Below are positions 34,722-43,454 of a DNA stretch of 58,475 nt, in pieces. The first letter of the stretch is position 1; each line of letters starts with the position of its first letter. The DNA comes from Desulfovibrionaceae bacterium (lineage in GTDB: Bacteria > Desulfobacterota > Desulfovibrionia > Desulfovibrionales > Desulfovibrionaceae), in assembly GCA_028689675.1 (NCBI GenBank), contig JAQVCS010000016.1, forward strand, positions 1-58,475, read 5' to 3'. The notes beneath the pieces were generated by a model, which saw only the letters and a list, made by a program, of their open reading frames with translations, made no database searches and was not told the DNA's origin. The translations under genes and the position numbers were made by a program.

Positions 34722-34932
34722 GGGCACAGGCTGCCAAGAAGGGGCTGTGTGGCAGTGAGGGCGCATTAAAACACCTGTGCAAAGCAGCCTTTTCTGCGCT
34801 GGCTGTGTTGCACAACAGAAAATGCCACCTCAACAGAGTGTTGTTATACTTTCGCCGCCTTTTTCTTTATGCGCCTTGCCAGCCTGAAGAAAAATCGGCT
34901 TTTTGCAGACGGCATTGTCATGAGGGCAGAGC

Positions 34933-35694
34933 CTAGGCAAGGTGCAATTCGGTATCGGCAGTGTGCACCACCTCGACCCATTGGTCGGAGAGGGGGGCAT
35001 TGGTAAAGAGGGCGGTAATGTCGCTTAAATGGGCTACGCGTACCATGGCAGGCCGCCCAAATTTTGAGTTGTCGGTGGCAAGGTACACACGGCGCGAACA
35101 GGCAATAATGGTGCGCGCTACAGAAACTTCTTTATAATCAAAGTCGAGCATATTGCCCTGCTCATCAATGCCTGAAATGCCGATGATGCCATAATCCACC
35201 CGAAATTCGCGTATAAAATTTTCGGCATGCGTGCCCGTTACCCCAAGGTCGTGGCGGCGCACAGCACCCCCGGCAATAACCACATCAAAGCTGGGGTTTT
35301 GGGCGCAAATTCTGGCAACATTGATATTATTTGTTAATATTTTTAGATTGGAATGCTTGAGCAGTGCTGTAGCCACTTCTTCTGTAGTTGTGCCAATATT
35401 GATGCACAATGAAGCCCCATCGGGAATATTGGCGGCCACAAGGCTGGCTATATGGCGTTTCTCTTCCGAAAATAAGCTTTTCCGCTTTTCATACAAAATA
35501 TTTTCGGTGCTCAGCTGCATGCCCACGCCGCCGTGGAAGCGCTGCACTTTTCCTTCAGAGGCAAGGGTATTGATATCTTTACGCATTGTTTGCGGCGTTA
35601 CCGTAAAATGTCGGGCAAGCTCTTCTATAGTGGCATAGCCACGCATATTTAATAATTCAAGTAATGCCTTATGGCGCAGTACCGTTTTGCTCAT
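34933..35694 (-). CDS. DeoR-family transcriptional regulator
   Basis: A 253-aa repressor-type protein. The N-terminal HTH reads RHKALLELLNMRGYATIEELARHFTVTPQTMRKDINTLASEGKVQRFHGGV, the classic DeoR form. The C-terminal domain has the sugar-phosphate isomerase-like fold (LCINIGTTTEEVATALL, ILTNNINVARI, DLGVTGTHAENFI). DeoR proteins respond to phosphorylated sugars or polyols. It is divergent from the TRAP operon and probably controls it. I chose ATG 35694 because GGAGGAA lies upstream. The 210 bp downstream toward the ZIP gene show nothing I can name. Confidence 0.9.
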   Translation of the reverse strand: MSKTVLRHKALLELLNMRGYATIEELARHFTVTPQTMRKDINTLASEGKVQRFHGGVGMQLSTENILYEKRKSLFSEEKRHIASLVAANIPDGASLCINIGTTTEEVATALLKHSNLKILTNNINVARICAQNPSFDVVIAGGAVRRHDLGVTGTHAENFIREFRVDYGIIGISGIDEQGNMLDFDYKEVSVARTIIACSRRVYLATDNSKFGRPAMVRVAHLSDITALFTNAPLSDQWVEVVHTADTELHLA

Positions 35695-35998
35695 GCCATT
35701 TCCTCCGCAGGGCAAGCCCCTCAATAGCGGTCAGCATAGCCTTGAGCAAGGCCTTTTGGCAACAAGATTTTGCAATACATTGGCTCTTGTGCTTGCCATA
35801 TTTCCATCCCTTGGGTATATTCGTTTACGAACCTATTACGGCATATCTTTTGCGACTTTGTATATGATTGCCGTGCAGACTGCTTTTTTGGGGAGTGCAG
35901 CGGCTGTATGTGGCTGCTGTGTAGGGGCGCGGAAGCAGAAAATGGTTTCTGCAAGACCTGTGGCGGCGCCGCGCAGAGAGTCTTTTTTGGAGGACGCG

Positions 35999-37000
35999 AT
36001 GAAAAAACTTCTGGCTTTATTGTTAGCTTTTGGTCTGGTTATGGGCATGAGCGCTGCTTCTGCCTCTGCTGCCGACAAGGTGATTATTAAAATGGCGGGT
36101 ATGAAACCCGAAGGCGAACCAGAAACCATTGGTATGCACAATTTCGGCAAATATCTTGCCGAACTGTCGGGCGGCAAATATGAAGTGCAGGTTTTCCCCA
36201 ACAGCCAGTTGGGTAAAGAAGATGCCTATATTGCCAGCACCCGTAAGGGCATTATTCAAATGTGCGCCACAGGCACGCAAACGTCTGCTTTGCACCCTGC
36301 CATGGCCATGCTTGAAACCCCCATGCTGTTTGATGACTATGCCCACGCCCGCCGCGCCATGGAAGGCAAGACCTTTGAGCTGATCAACAAAGGCTTTACT
36401 GAAAAGTCTGGCCTGCGCACGCTTAATGCCTTCCCCCTTGGCTTCCGCCATTTTTACACCAAAAAAGTGCTGAAAGATGTTAAAGATTTGGATGGCCTGC
36501 GTATGCGCGTGCCCAACATCCCCCTGTACATCAACTTTGCTAAAGAATGCGGCATTAGCGGGCAGCCCATGCCTTTTGCTGAAGTGCACGGCGCGCTTGA
36601 CCAAGGTGTGATTGATGGCGGCGACAGCCCCTTGGCCGATATTGTGACCCAGAAAATGCACGAGCTTTGCCCTATTATCACCATGTCTGGGCATATTTTG
36701 GTTATTCATTCCTTATATATCAACGAAAAGTTCTACCAGTCTTTGCCCGAGCAGGATAAGAAATGGGTGAATGAAGCCGCTATGCGTGCTGCCGATGACT
36801 TGTGGAAGATGGTTGCTGATATGGAAGAAAAGGCCAAGGCAAAAATTATTGCCGAAAAGGGCTCTGTAAATATGCCTTCCCCCGAATTCCACAAGTTTAT
36901 GCAGGAAGCGGGCAAGCGCAGCTGGAAGCTCTTTTATGACACCGTGCCCAATGCTAAGGAAATTTTGGAAAGTGCAGAAGCCTATCGCGCTGTGAAATAA
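35999..37000 (+). CDS. dctP: TRAP transporter substrate-binding protein DctP
   Basis: A 333-aa periplasmic binding protein. The signal peptide is MKKLLALLLAFGLVMGMSAASASA, followed by the mature start ADKVIIKMAG. The DctP fold is shown by FPNSQLGKEDAYI, LRTLNAFPLGFRHFYTKK, LDGLRMRVPN with the conserved Arg that holds a substrate carboxylate or other anion, and GALDQGVIDGGDSPLADI. The ligand is not evident. ATG 35999 has TTGGAGGACGCG upstream; the longer frame from 35687 has no signal peptide. It is followed by a hairpin and then dctQ, dctM. Confidence 0.93.
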   Translation: MKKLLALLLAFGLVMGMSAASASAADKVIIKMAGMKPEGEPETIGMHNFGKYLAELSGGKYEVQVFPNSQLGKEDAYIASTRKGIIQMCATGTQTSALHPAMAMLETPMLFDDYAHARRAMEGKTFELINKGFTEKSGLRTLNAFPLGFRHFYTKKVLKDVKDLDGLRMRVPNIPLYINFAKECGISGQPMPFAEVHGALDQGVIDGGDSPLADIVTQKMHELCPIITMSGHILVIHSLYINEKFYQSLPEQDKKWVNEAAMRAADDLWKMVADMEEKAKAKIIAEKGSVNMPSPEFHKFMQEAGKRSWKLFYDTVPNAKEILESAEAYRAVK

Positions 37001-37015
37001 GCGTATTGTATCCAT

Positions 37016-37057
37016 AAAGGGGGAGCTGGCGCAGTGCCGGTTTCCCCCTTTTTTTCC
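37016..37057 (+). terminator. Intercistronic hairpin/attenuator between dctP and dctQ
   Basis: AAAGGGGGA and TTTCCCCCTT form the stem, with an inner GGC/GCC, followed by TTTTT. Partial termination here would make more binding protein than membrane subunits, as in many TRAP and ABC operons. Confidence 0.75.
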
Positions 37058-37089
37058 CTATTTTGAAATTTATTTGCAGGGGTTGTGCC

Positions 37090-37671
37090 ATGCGCGACAA
37101 GACAGAAGCCGCACCAAATGCCCAGCCGAAACAGGCTTTGCCCAAAGCCTCTACGGGTGAGCTGCTTTTTGAAATTTTTTGCGCCACTATTTTTTTGGGT
37201 ATGATTGGGCTGGTATTTTATAATGCCTTTTTGCGCTATGTGTTCAGCTCAAGCTATGCGCCCAGCGAAGAATGGGCTCGCTTTTTATTTATATACATTA
37301 CCTTTTTTGGTGCTATTGAGGCCTTTTACCGCAAAAAGCACATAGCCGTAGATATGTTTGTCGATATGCTTTCTGGCTGCACACGCAAAACGGTGGATAT
37401 TATTGCCCAGCTGTTAAGCATGGCTGCCATGCTTTTGCTTTTGTGCGGCGGCATTGTATATGTGCTGCAAACCATGGATACCTACACCGTGGCCACCAAT
37501 TTAAACATGGCGTTGGTGAATGGCACCCTGCCCATCATGGCCGCGGTTGCTTTGCTTATTCAATTGCGAGACTTCGTGCGGCTGCTGCGCAAACCTGCCG
37601 CAGAATTTATTCGCGAGCCAGATGAGCTGCCCGATGAAGTGAAAGAAATTATCGAGCTGAGCGGAAAGTAG
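37090..37671 (+). CDS. dctQ: TRAP transporter small membrane subunit DctQ
   Basis: A 193-aa inner-membrane protein with four helices; FEIFCATIFLGMIGLVFYNAFLRYVF is the first. The PSEEWARFLFIYITFFGAIEAFYRKKHIAVDM block is diagnostic of the DctQ family. A charged C-terminal tail follows. I chose ATG 37090 (MRDKTEAAP), nine codons inside the longest frame. The gap to dctM is 9 bp. Confidence 0.92.
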   Translation: MRDKTEAAPNAQPKQALPKASTGELLFEIFCATIFLGMIGLVFYNAFLRYVFSSSYAPSEEWARFLFIYITFFGAIEAFYRKKHIAVDMFVDMLSGCTRKTVDIIAQLLSMAAMLLLLCGGIVYVLQTMDTYTVATNLNMALVNGTLPIMAAVALLIQLRDFVRLLRKPAAEFIREPDELPDEVKEIIELSGK

Positions 37672-37680
37672 GGAATCTAT

Positions 37681-38961
37681 ATGGAATTATTTATTTTTCT
37701 TGGTACACTCTTCTGCTTTTTGGCATTGGGCATTCCTATTGCCATGGTGCTGGTGCTGTGCTCTATTGTGCTGATGTGGAATTCTGGCATGTGGGATGTG
37801 ATGATTATTCCCTCCACCATGCTGGATGGGGCAAATAACTATCCCCTGATGGCCATACCCTTTTTTGTTTTTTCTGGGGAAATTATGGCCGCTGGCGGGC
37901 TTTCGCAGCGCGTTGTGAGCATTGCCCAATTGCTTATTGGGCATGTGCGCGGCGGCTTGGGCTATGCCGCCATTGTGGCCAGCGTTATTTTTGCTGGTTT
38001 GATGGGCAGCTCTGTGGGCGAAGCAGCCGCTTTGGGCGGGCTTTTGCTGCCCATGATGCGCAATGTGGGCTATAAGCCTGGCCGCGCTGGCGCTGTTATT
38101 GCTTCTGGTGCTATTTTAGGCCCTATCATTCCCCCCAGCACAAACTTTATTTTGCTTGGGGCAACCATCAGCGGCCTTTCCATCACCAAGTTGTTTATGG
38201 TGGGCTTGTTCCCCGGTATTTTTATTGGCTTGATGCTCATGGTGGTGTGGTTTTTTGTGGTGCGTGTTGATGGCTATAATGAAACCCTGACCTTTACGCG
38301 CTCTGAAAAAATTACCATTCTTAAAGACTCGCTGCCCGCCTTTATGATGCCTGTACTGCTGTTGGGCGGCATTCGCTGCGGCATATTCACGCCCACAGAA
38401 GGCGGCGCTTTTGCGGCTATTTATGCCATTATTGTGTGTGTTTTTTATTATCGCGAGCTTTCCTTCCGCGCTTTGCTGCGCGTGAGTGCCTCGGCCGCAC
38501 GCACTACGGCTGTGGTTATGCTGGTGGTGGCCACTGCTTCGGCTGTGGGCTGGTTTATTACCATTGCACAAATTCCCCAGCAAATGACCAAGCTCTTTGA
38601 GCCGCTTATTGATTCCCCCGTGCTGCTCTTACTGTCTATCAACCTCTTCTTATTCCTTATTGGTATGGTCATGGATTTGACCCCCAATATTCTTATTTTT
38701 GCGCCTGTGTTCTACCCCCTTATTCAGCAGGCTGGTATAGACCCTTATTTCTTTGGCTTATTGTTTATCTTGAACTTGGGCATTGGTGTTATTACCCCGC
38801 CTGTGGGCACAGTGCTGTATGTGGTGTGTGGTATAGGCAATATCAAGATTGCCTCACTGGTGCGTAACCTTATCCCCTTCTTACTGATGGAAATGTTTGT
38901 GCTGATTTTGCTCACATTCTTCCCCGCGCTTTCACTGACCCCCTTAAACTGGCTTATGTAA
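37681..38961 (+). CDS. dctM: TRAP transporter large permease DctM
   Basis: A 426-aa permease that imports the substrate with Na+. Features are FVFSGEIMAAGGLSQRVVSIAQLLIGHVRGGL, GLMGSSVGEAAALGGLLLPMM and the substrate-gate motif GPIIPPSTNFI. The second half has TPTEGGAFAAIYA and GVITPPVGTVLYV. About 11-12 helices, full length. It ends the dctPQM operon and is followed by a terminator. Confidence 0.95.
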   Translation: MELFIFLGTLFCFLALGIPIAMVLVLCSIVLMWNSGMWDVMIIPSTMLDGANNYPLMAIPFFVFSGEIMAAGGLSQRVVSIAQLLIGHVRGGLGYAAIVASVIFAGLMGSSVGEAAALGGLLLPMMRNVGYKPGRAGAVIASGAILGPIIPPSTNFILLGATISGLSITKLFMVGLFPGIFIGLMLMVVWFFVVRVDGYNETLTFTRSEKITILKDSLPAFMMPVLLLGGIRCGIFTPTEGGAFAAIYAIIVCVFYYRELSFRALLRVSASAARTTAVVMLVVATASAVGWFITIAQIPQQMTKLFEPLIDSPVLLLLSINLFLFLIGMVMDLTPNILIFAPVFYPLIQQAGIDPYFFGLLFILNLGIGVITPPVGTVLYVVCGIGNIKIASLVRNLIPFLLMEMFVLILLTFFPALSLTPLNWLM

Positions 38962-38988
38962 GCGCTGTTTTCCAAGCATAGTTATGAA

Positions 38989-39015
38989 AGGCGAGCCACA
39001 GCGGTTCGCCTTTTT
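38989..39015 (+). terminator. Terminator of the TRAP operon
   Basis: AGGCGAGCC and GGTTCGCCT pair around ACAGC and are followed by TTTTT. Confidence 0.8.
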
Positions 39016-39027
39016 CTTCAAAATCAA

Positions 39028-39192
39028 TTGATATCAACTAAATTTTATTCATTCTTCACGCCAGAAAGCCCGCAGAGGGGCAGCGTGAAGAAAGACGGCA
39101 TGTGGAGTGCTGGACTGGAGCGTTACACTTCCCCCCCGTTTGACGGCAGAGGTAAAAATGCTTATGTAGCAAGTGAGGTGGAGGATTCTTGA
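39028..39192 (+). CDS. Small unidentified ORF (54 aa)
   Basis: The frame could begin at TTG 39028 and reads to TGA 39190-39192, with SFFTPESPQRGSVKKD and GLERYTSPPFDGRGKNAY. It has no ribosome-binding site and no family I recognise. It looks like a gene remnant or a phage-type small protein and sits at the start of a short accessory patch (39.0-39.9 kb). Confidence 0.25.
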   Translation: MISTKFYSFFTPESPQRGSVKKDGMWSAGLERYTSPPFDGRGKNAYVASEVEDS

Positions 39193-39194
39193 TT

Positions 39195-39293
39195 ATGGTA
39201 ATTTGACTAACGATTACTGCGCTAGCTATTGGCGGTATTGCCTATTACGAAGGCAGAAGCGTAAGCAGAACTAAGCACGTCCCCCATATTTAA
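39195..39293 (+). pseudogene. Tiny membrane ORF interrupted by TGA at codon 4
   Basis: A strong GGAGG precedes ATG 39195. The frame reads MVI, then TGA (39204-39206), then LTITALAIGGIAYYEGRSVS and on to TAA at 39291. Without the TGA it would be a 32-aa single-helix protein. This may be a decayed small membrane gene, or the ribosome-binding site may be chance. Confidence 0.3.
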
Positions 39294-39326
39294 CTAGGTG
39301 GCTTAAACAGTCTATCGGAGGTCATT

Positions 39327-39584
39327 ATGACTGCGATTACATTTGACACCTTGCTGTACAGCAAAACGCTTCAAGGGGCAGGAATGCCGCAAGAACAGGC
39401 CGATGCCCTTGCAAAGGCGCAAAAAGTGGCTATTGCGGAAATGGTTGAAGCTAAGGAACTGGCAAGCAAGCATGACCTTCACATGGCACTTTCTGAACAG
39501 AAACATGAGCTTTTAAAGTGGATTATGGGGCTGTTGATGGCGCAGTCTGCCTTACTCATTGCAATTATTGCATTTATCAAGTGA
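39327..39584 (+). CDS. Small coiled-coil protein with C-terminal membrane helix (DUF1640-like)
   Basis: An 85-aa protein starting MTAITFDTLLYSKTLQGAGMP, then an Ala/Glu-rich helical stretch and a C-terminal hydrophobic helix (WIMGLLMAQSALLIAIIAFI). The opening words are typical of DUF1640/CCDC90-like small proteins that are common next to mobile or phage genes. The function is unknown. ATCGGAGG precedes the ATG. The next gene follows at 13 bp. Confidence 0.7.
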   Translation: MTAITFDTLLYSKTLQGAGMPQEQADALAKAQKVAIAEMVEAKELASKHDLHMALSEQKHELLKWIMGLLMAQSALLIAIIAFIK

Positions 39585-39596
39585 TAGAAACACAGC

Positions 39597-39863
39597 ATGA
39601 AAAAAGCGATATTTCTATTACTTTTCATTCTTTTATTTATATCTGGCTGCGACGCAGATGCCCCAAATGGCGAGAGCATAAAACAGGCTTCCTTACCACT
39701 GACAAGTCACAAATGGGAAAAAATTGACGTTAGTGAGGGGTACAATTCAGATACGTATGTTCTGGAATTACAACACGGCTGGTTAGTGTGCCGCGTGACA
39801 GGGTTTGGTGCTGGCATGACTTTTGTTCCAAGACCAGAAAACATAGTAAAGACTGCGCAGTAA
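39597..39863 (+). CDS. Small lipoprotein of unknown function
   Basis: An 88-aa protein with a signal peptide and lipobox (IFLLLFILLFISGC), then a short mature domain (TSHKWEKIDVSEGYNSDTYV) with one further Cys. I do not recognise a family. It probably shares a transcript with the DUF1640-like gene. Confidence 0.65.
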   Translation: MKKAIFLLLFILLFISGCDADAPNGESIKQASLPLTSHKWEKIDVSEGYNSDTYVLELQHGWLVCRVTGFGAGMTFVPRPENIVKTAQ

Positions 39864-39889
39864 TATAGGTCTACCTTCAAAATACTACA

Positions 39890-39918
39890 GGGCGACCTCT
39901 TGGGAAGCCGCCCCTTTT
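39890..39918 (+). terminator. Terminator after the small lipoprotein gene
   Basis: GGGCG and CGCCC form the core stem, with CTTGGGAAG in the loop region, followed by CTTTTT. Confidence 0.7.
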
Positions 39919-40100
39919 TCCTGCGTAAGGGTTCTATTGTAATTTGCTCTGTTCAGTGTATTTTTTGGTGACTTTGTGGGAAAAATTAGATAGCAAAAGC
40001 CATGGGCTTGTGTAAACCTATATACGCATGAGACAGACAAATGCGCCTGTCTGAAAATAAGTAAACCTTGTTTTATACGAAGCTTATGGGAGAAAAGAGT

Positions 40101-40460
40101 ATGGATTTTGTTAGCGCGGTCAAGACCTGTGTGATTACCAAGTATGCAACCTTTAACGGGCGTGCTTCGCGCTCGGAATTTTGGTTTTACACGCTTTTTT
40201 ATTGGATTGTTAATACAGCTCTTTTAATCTTGGGCTCTGCTTTTTCACCAGAAATTGCCAATGCCCTTTGCTCTGTGCTGTCTCTTGCCTTGCTTATGCC
40301 CACACTTGCTGTGGGTGCACGCAGGCTACACGACATCAATAAAAGTGGATGGTTTTTACTCCTGCACCTTATTTTGCTGCTTGGTTCAATTGTTCTGCTC
40401 ATTATGGCCTGCCGAAAGGGCACGCCTGAAGCAAACCGTTTTGGTGAGCCTGCGCTCTAG
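40101..40460 (+). CDS. DUF805 inner-membrane protein (YhaH-like)
   Basis: A 119-aa protein with three to four membrane helices. The diagnostic DUF805 features are FNGRASRSEFWFYTLF near the start, RRLHDINKSGWFLLL in the middle and NRFGEP at the end. Its role is unknown. The ATG at 40101 has GGGAG upstream. It stands alone. Confidence 0.9.
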   Translation: MDFVSAVKTCVITKYATFNGRASRSEFWFYTLFYWIVNTALLILGSAFSPEIANALCSVLSLALLMPTLAVGARRLHDINKSGWFLLLHLILLLGSIVLLIMACRKGTPEANRFGEPAL

Positions 40461-40674
40461 GCAAGCCTGATATTTTAGAAAAATAATGCCGTGCACTCTG
40501 TGTGGTGGCCTCTAGAAGGAATGCAAAGAACAGCCCCAGCGCGGGATGTTTTTTGCATTCCTTTTTATTTGTGATAGAGGTCACTGTGTCCGTAGCTATT
40601 TCTTGTATTGTTCAGGCCACAGCCTGATACGCTGTTTATACAAGAAATCTATACTGATAGACAGGGAGAATACT

Positions 40675-41133
40675 ATGCGCAGAAAGGATAGGGAATATTG
40701 CGAAAAAGAGTTTTTGTATGATGTTCTTACCAGAGCAGAGGATTTTGTGCTTGCTTTGGCAACCGACGCTGCACCCTATGTTGTGCCGCTGAATTTTGTA
40801 CTGCTTGACGATGCCCTGTATTTTCATTGTGCCCTTGAAGGGAGAAAGCTGGATTGCCTTGCTGCCAAGCCTGAAGTTGGCTTTACGGCCTTTACCGATG
40901 TACGCATTGTGCAGGAAAAATCCACAACCTACTTCAAGTCGGTCTGCGGTACGGGCAGGGCAGCGCTTGTGCTTGATGATGCAGAAAAAGGCCGCGCGCT
41001 GGATGCCCTTGGCCGTAAATATCATAGCCGATGCCCCGTGCCCACACCTGAAGCTATGCTCAAGCGCACAGCTGTGGTGCGTATTAGCATAGAAAGCCTG
41101 AGCGGCAAAGCCAATATGGGGCAGCAAGCATGA
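40675..41133 (+). CDS. Pyridoxamine-phosphate-oxidase-fold flavoprotein (NimA-like)
   Basis: A 152-aa split-barrel FMN protein of the nitroimidazole-resistance (Nim) type, starting MRRKDREYCEKEFLYDVL and containing VLALATDAAPYVVPLNFVLLDDALYFHCALEGRKLD. Such proteins reduce nitro groups or bind flavin; clinical resistance cannot be inferred. Start chosen at 40675, with GGGAG upstream. Its end overlaps the HPP gene by 4 bp, the first link of a three-gene overlapping operon. Confidence 0.88.
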   Translation: MRRKDREYCEKEFLYDVLTRAEDFVLALATDAAPYVVPLNFVLLDDALYFHCALEGRKLDCLAAKPEVGFTAFTDVRIVQEKSTTYFKSVCGTGRAALVLDDAEKGRALDALGRKYHSRCPVPTPEAMLKRTAVVRISIESLSGKANMGQQA

Positions 41134-41726
41134 GCCAGCTTGTAAAGCAGGAAGGGGCTCTTCCAGCCGCCTCGGAAGGGCTGTTTTCTTTGTCTGTGCG
41201 CCGCCTAGTTTGGGCTTTGTGCGGGGCACGCTGCCGCCCCTCACTTGCGGCCATTGCGTGGGCATGGTGCGGCAGTGTGCTGGGCATTTTAAGCATAGCC
41301 GCACTGGAGCATTTTGCTGTGCAGGGGCAGGGTATACCTTTCTTAATTGGTTCATTTGGCGCTTCTGCTGTGTTGTGCTTTGCTGCACCAGCCAGCCCCT
41401 TGGCACAGCCGCGCAATTTATTGGGCGGGCATGTTATTTCAGCTCTTGCTGGGGTCACCTGCGTTCAGCTCATGCCCCATGCCCTTTGGCTGGCAGCACC
41501 CATTGCCGTGGCTACGGCCATTGCCCTTATGCAGTTTAGCCAGACAATACACCCCCCTGGCGGGGCAACAGCGCTCATTGCCGTTATTGGCGGCGATAGT
41601 GTGCATCAGCTGGGCTATTGGTATGTGCTTATGCCCTGCCTTGCTGGGGCGCTGCTTCTGCTCTTTTTTGCTCTGGTTTTTAATAATCTGCCGCGGGGCA
41701 GGCGCTGGCCTGAAGCATGGTGGTAA
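41130..41726 (+). CDS. HPP-family membrane protein
   Basis: A 198-aa inner-membrane protein with about four helices. The HPP motif is in QTIHPPGGATALIAVIGG, and PFLIGSFGASAVLCFAAP is a second family block. HPP proteins are poorly understood; a plant plastid member transports nitrite. It overlaps the Nim-like gene (4 bp) before it and the ferredoxin-type membrane gene (10 bp) after it. Confidence 0.9.
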   Translation: MSQLVKQEGALPAASEGLFSLSVRRLVWALCGARCRPSLAAIAWAWCGSVLGILSIAALEHFAVQGQGIPFLIGSFGASAVLCFAAPASPLAQPRNLLGGHVISALAGVTCVQLMPHALWLAAPIAVATAIALMQFSQTIHPPGGATALIAVIGGDSVHQLGYWYVLMPCLAGALLLLFFALVFNNLPRGRRWPEAWW

Positions 41727-43069
41727 GAATTATGCGCTTTCATGCTGCCACACTGGCTTGTGTGCTGCCTGCTGTGCTTGCCCTGCTGCTGGGTGGGGCG
41801 CACCTGTGGCGGGCAGGGTATGAGGCCGCTGGCATAGCTTGTGCTCTTTTTGCTGTGCTGGCTTGTGGGCGGCAAGCATGGGTGCGGCTTGTTTTGCTGC
41901 TTATCCTGCCACTTTTTGCCGCGCGCTGGATGTTTGCCGCAGGGCAATTTGTGCAGCTGCGCATACTGATGGAGCAGCCTTGGGGCAGGTTGCTGTGTAT
42001 TCTGGGCGGGGTGGCGCTGTTCACCGCAGGGGCAGCTTTGCTTTTGTTCACCCAAAGGGCACAGCAGCGTTTGAGCCAGCACGAACAGACGGCCTTGCCG
42101 CAGGCTGCTGTTTTTCTAGTGCTTGTTTTGCTTTTTGCTGTTTTGCATTTTGCCGCACCACAGCTCTTGCTTGCCAACAGGCTTGCCTATGGCTGGGGGC
42201 TGATGCAGGCCTTTGTGCTGGGCTTGTGGGGTGCATGGCTTTGTGGGCGGCTGCTACGCCGTGATGGCGCAGGCAAAACACGCTTGTGGGCATGGCGGCT
42301 TTTTTCTTGTATTTTTTTTGCACAGCTTGTGCTGGGGCTGGCGGGTTATAGCTTGTTTCTGCTGAATGGCACACTGCATTTGCCTGTCCCCGGGCTTATT
42401 CTTGCCGCGCCTTTGTACCGTGGGGAAGGGCTTTTTATGCCTGCGCTCTTTGGCCTTGCCACGCTGCTGGCAGGCAGCGCATGGTGCAGCCATTTATGCT
42501 ATTTTGGTGTGTGGGATGCTGGTTTTGCCGCTTGTGCTCAAAAATATGCTCAACCCACAGCCCAGCTTGTGGCAAGCCTGCGCCGAGCCCGCTTGTGCAT
42601 GGTAGGGCTGATGGTGGCCTTGCCTCTTGTGCTGCGCCTGTGCGGTGCGCCCCTGCCCCTTGCCTTTGCCTGCGGTTTGCTGCTGGGCTTACTTATGCCT
42701 TTTGTAGCGGGCACGCTCAGCCGCCGCTATGGCATTGCCGCCTATTGCTCTGGCCTGTGCCCTCTGGGGCTGGTGGCGTGCTGGCTGGGAAAACTGAGCC
42801 CGTGGCGCATACAGCGCACGCAGCAATGTATTGACTGCCATGCCTGTGTGCGGCACTGCCGTGCCATGGCACTTACGCCAGAAAGCTTGCACCAAGGCGG
42901 GGCTGGCAATAAGTGCACCCTGTGCCGTGACTGCCTTGCTGCCTGCCGCCATGGCGGCTTGACCATGAGCCTGTGGCACAGCAGGCTGCAAGGGGAAGGG
43001 GTAGAGCGCCTTTTTGTGTGCCTTATTGTAGTGCTGCATTGTCTTTTTTTGGGCACGGCGCGTGTGTAA
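41717..43069 (+). CDS. Polytopic membrane protein with NapH-like 4Fe-4S sites
   Basis: A 450-aa protein with about ten helices and a cytoplasmic C-terminal dicluster ferredoxin segment: CIDCHACVRHCRA and CTLCRDCLAACRHGG. Two additional pairs in WCSHLCYFG and YCSGLCPLG are as in NapH/RnfB-associated quinol or electron-transfer proteins. It may pass electrons between the membrane and the flavoprotein of the same operon (inference). An alternative ATG is at 41732. The Ala/Leu-rich N-terminal half is not recognisable as a known domain. Confidence 0.8.
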   Translation: MVVRIMRFHAATLACVLPAVLALLLGGAHLWRAGYEAAGIACALFAVLACGRQAWVRLVLLLILPLFAARWMFAAGQFVQLRILMEQPWGRLLCILGGVALFTAGAALLLFTQRAQQRLSQHEQTALPQAAVFLVLVLLFAVLHFAAPQLLLANRLAYGWGLMQAFVLGLWGAWLCGRLLRRDGAGKTRLWAWRLFSCIFFAQLVLGLAGYSLFLLNGTLHLPVPGLILAAPLYRGEGLFMPALFGLATLLAGSAWCSHLCYFGVWDAGFAACAQKYAQPTAQLVASLRRARLCMVGLMVALPLVLRLCGAPLPLAFACGLLLGLLMPFVAGTLSRRYGIAAYCSGLCPLGLVACWLGKLSPWRIQRTQQCIDCHACVRHCRAMALTPESLHQGGAGNKCTLCRDCLAACRHGGLTMSLWHSRLQGEGVERLFVCLIVVLHCLFLGTARV

Positions 43070-43110
43070 CGCCTTTCCATTGCAAGGAATTTCAAAAAAG
43101 TTTTACCTAT

Positions 43111-43140
43111 AAAGCCCTTGGCAACACTAAGGGCTTTTTT
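43111..43140 (+). terminator. Terminator of the nim-HPP-ferredoxin operon
   Basis: AAAGCCCTT and AAGGGCTTTTTT pair around GGCAACACT. Confidence 0.85.
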
Positions 43141-43180
43141 AGCGTGCGTTGGAAAAGCAGAAGTTTTGCTTGGCTGGCAA

Positions 43181-43249
43181 GGTAACAGGTTTTTTATGTA
43201 GGGAATGTACTTGTATGGTGCATGAGTGCAGTAAAAATAACCTGTTACC
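43181..43249. promoter_or_regulatory. 11-bp inverted repeat upstream of the RND operon
   Basis: GGTAACAGGTT (43181-43191) and AACCTGTTACC (43239-43249) are exact complements, 47 bp apart, about 200-270 bp before the efflux adaptor start. They could be paired regulator sites or a long hairpin. The rest of 43250-43454 shows no further feature I can name. Confidence 0.4.
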
Positions 43250-43454
43250 GCAGCGAGGCGATAAAAAACACCTTTCCCAACGTGTTCTTCTTGCTTGTTC
43301 CCCCTGCTAACAACTATTTAATTTACATCAAGAAGCACTCTCGATACAATCAGGCGTATAAAAAAGGCAAAAATGCACACAGAAAATCTTGTTTGGTGCT
43401 GCTATAGTGTGCCGTGCTGACATAGCTATAAACCGTGGCAATAAGGGAATACCT

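Noticed and set aside
35700..35820. Sigma-54 promoter before dctP
   Set aside because: TTGGC and TTGC words occur, but the GG-to-GC spacing is 11-12 bp, not 10.
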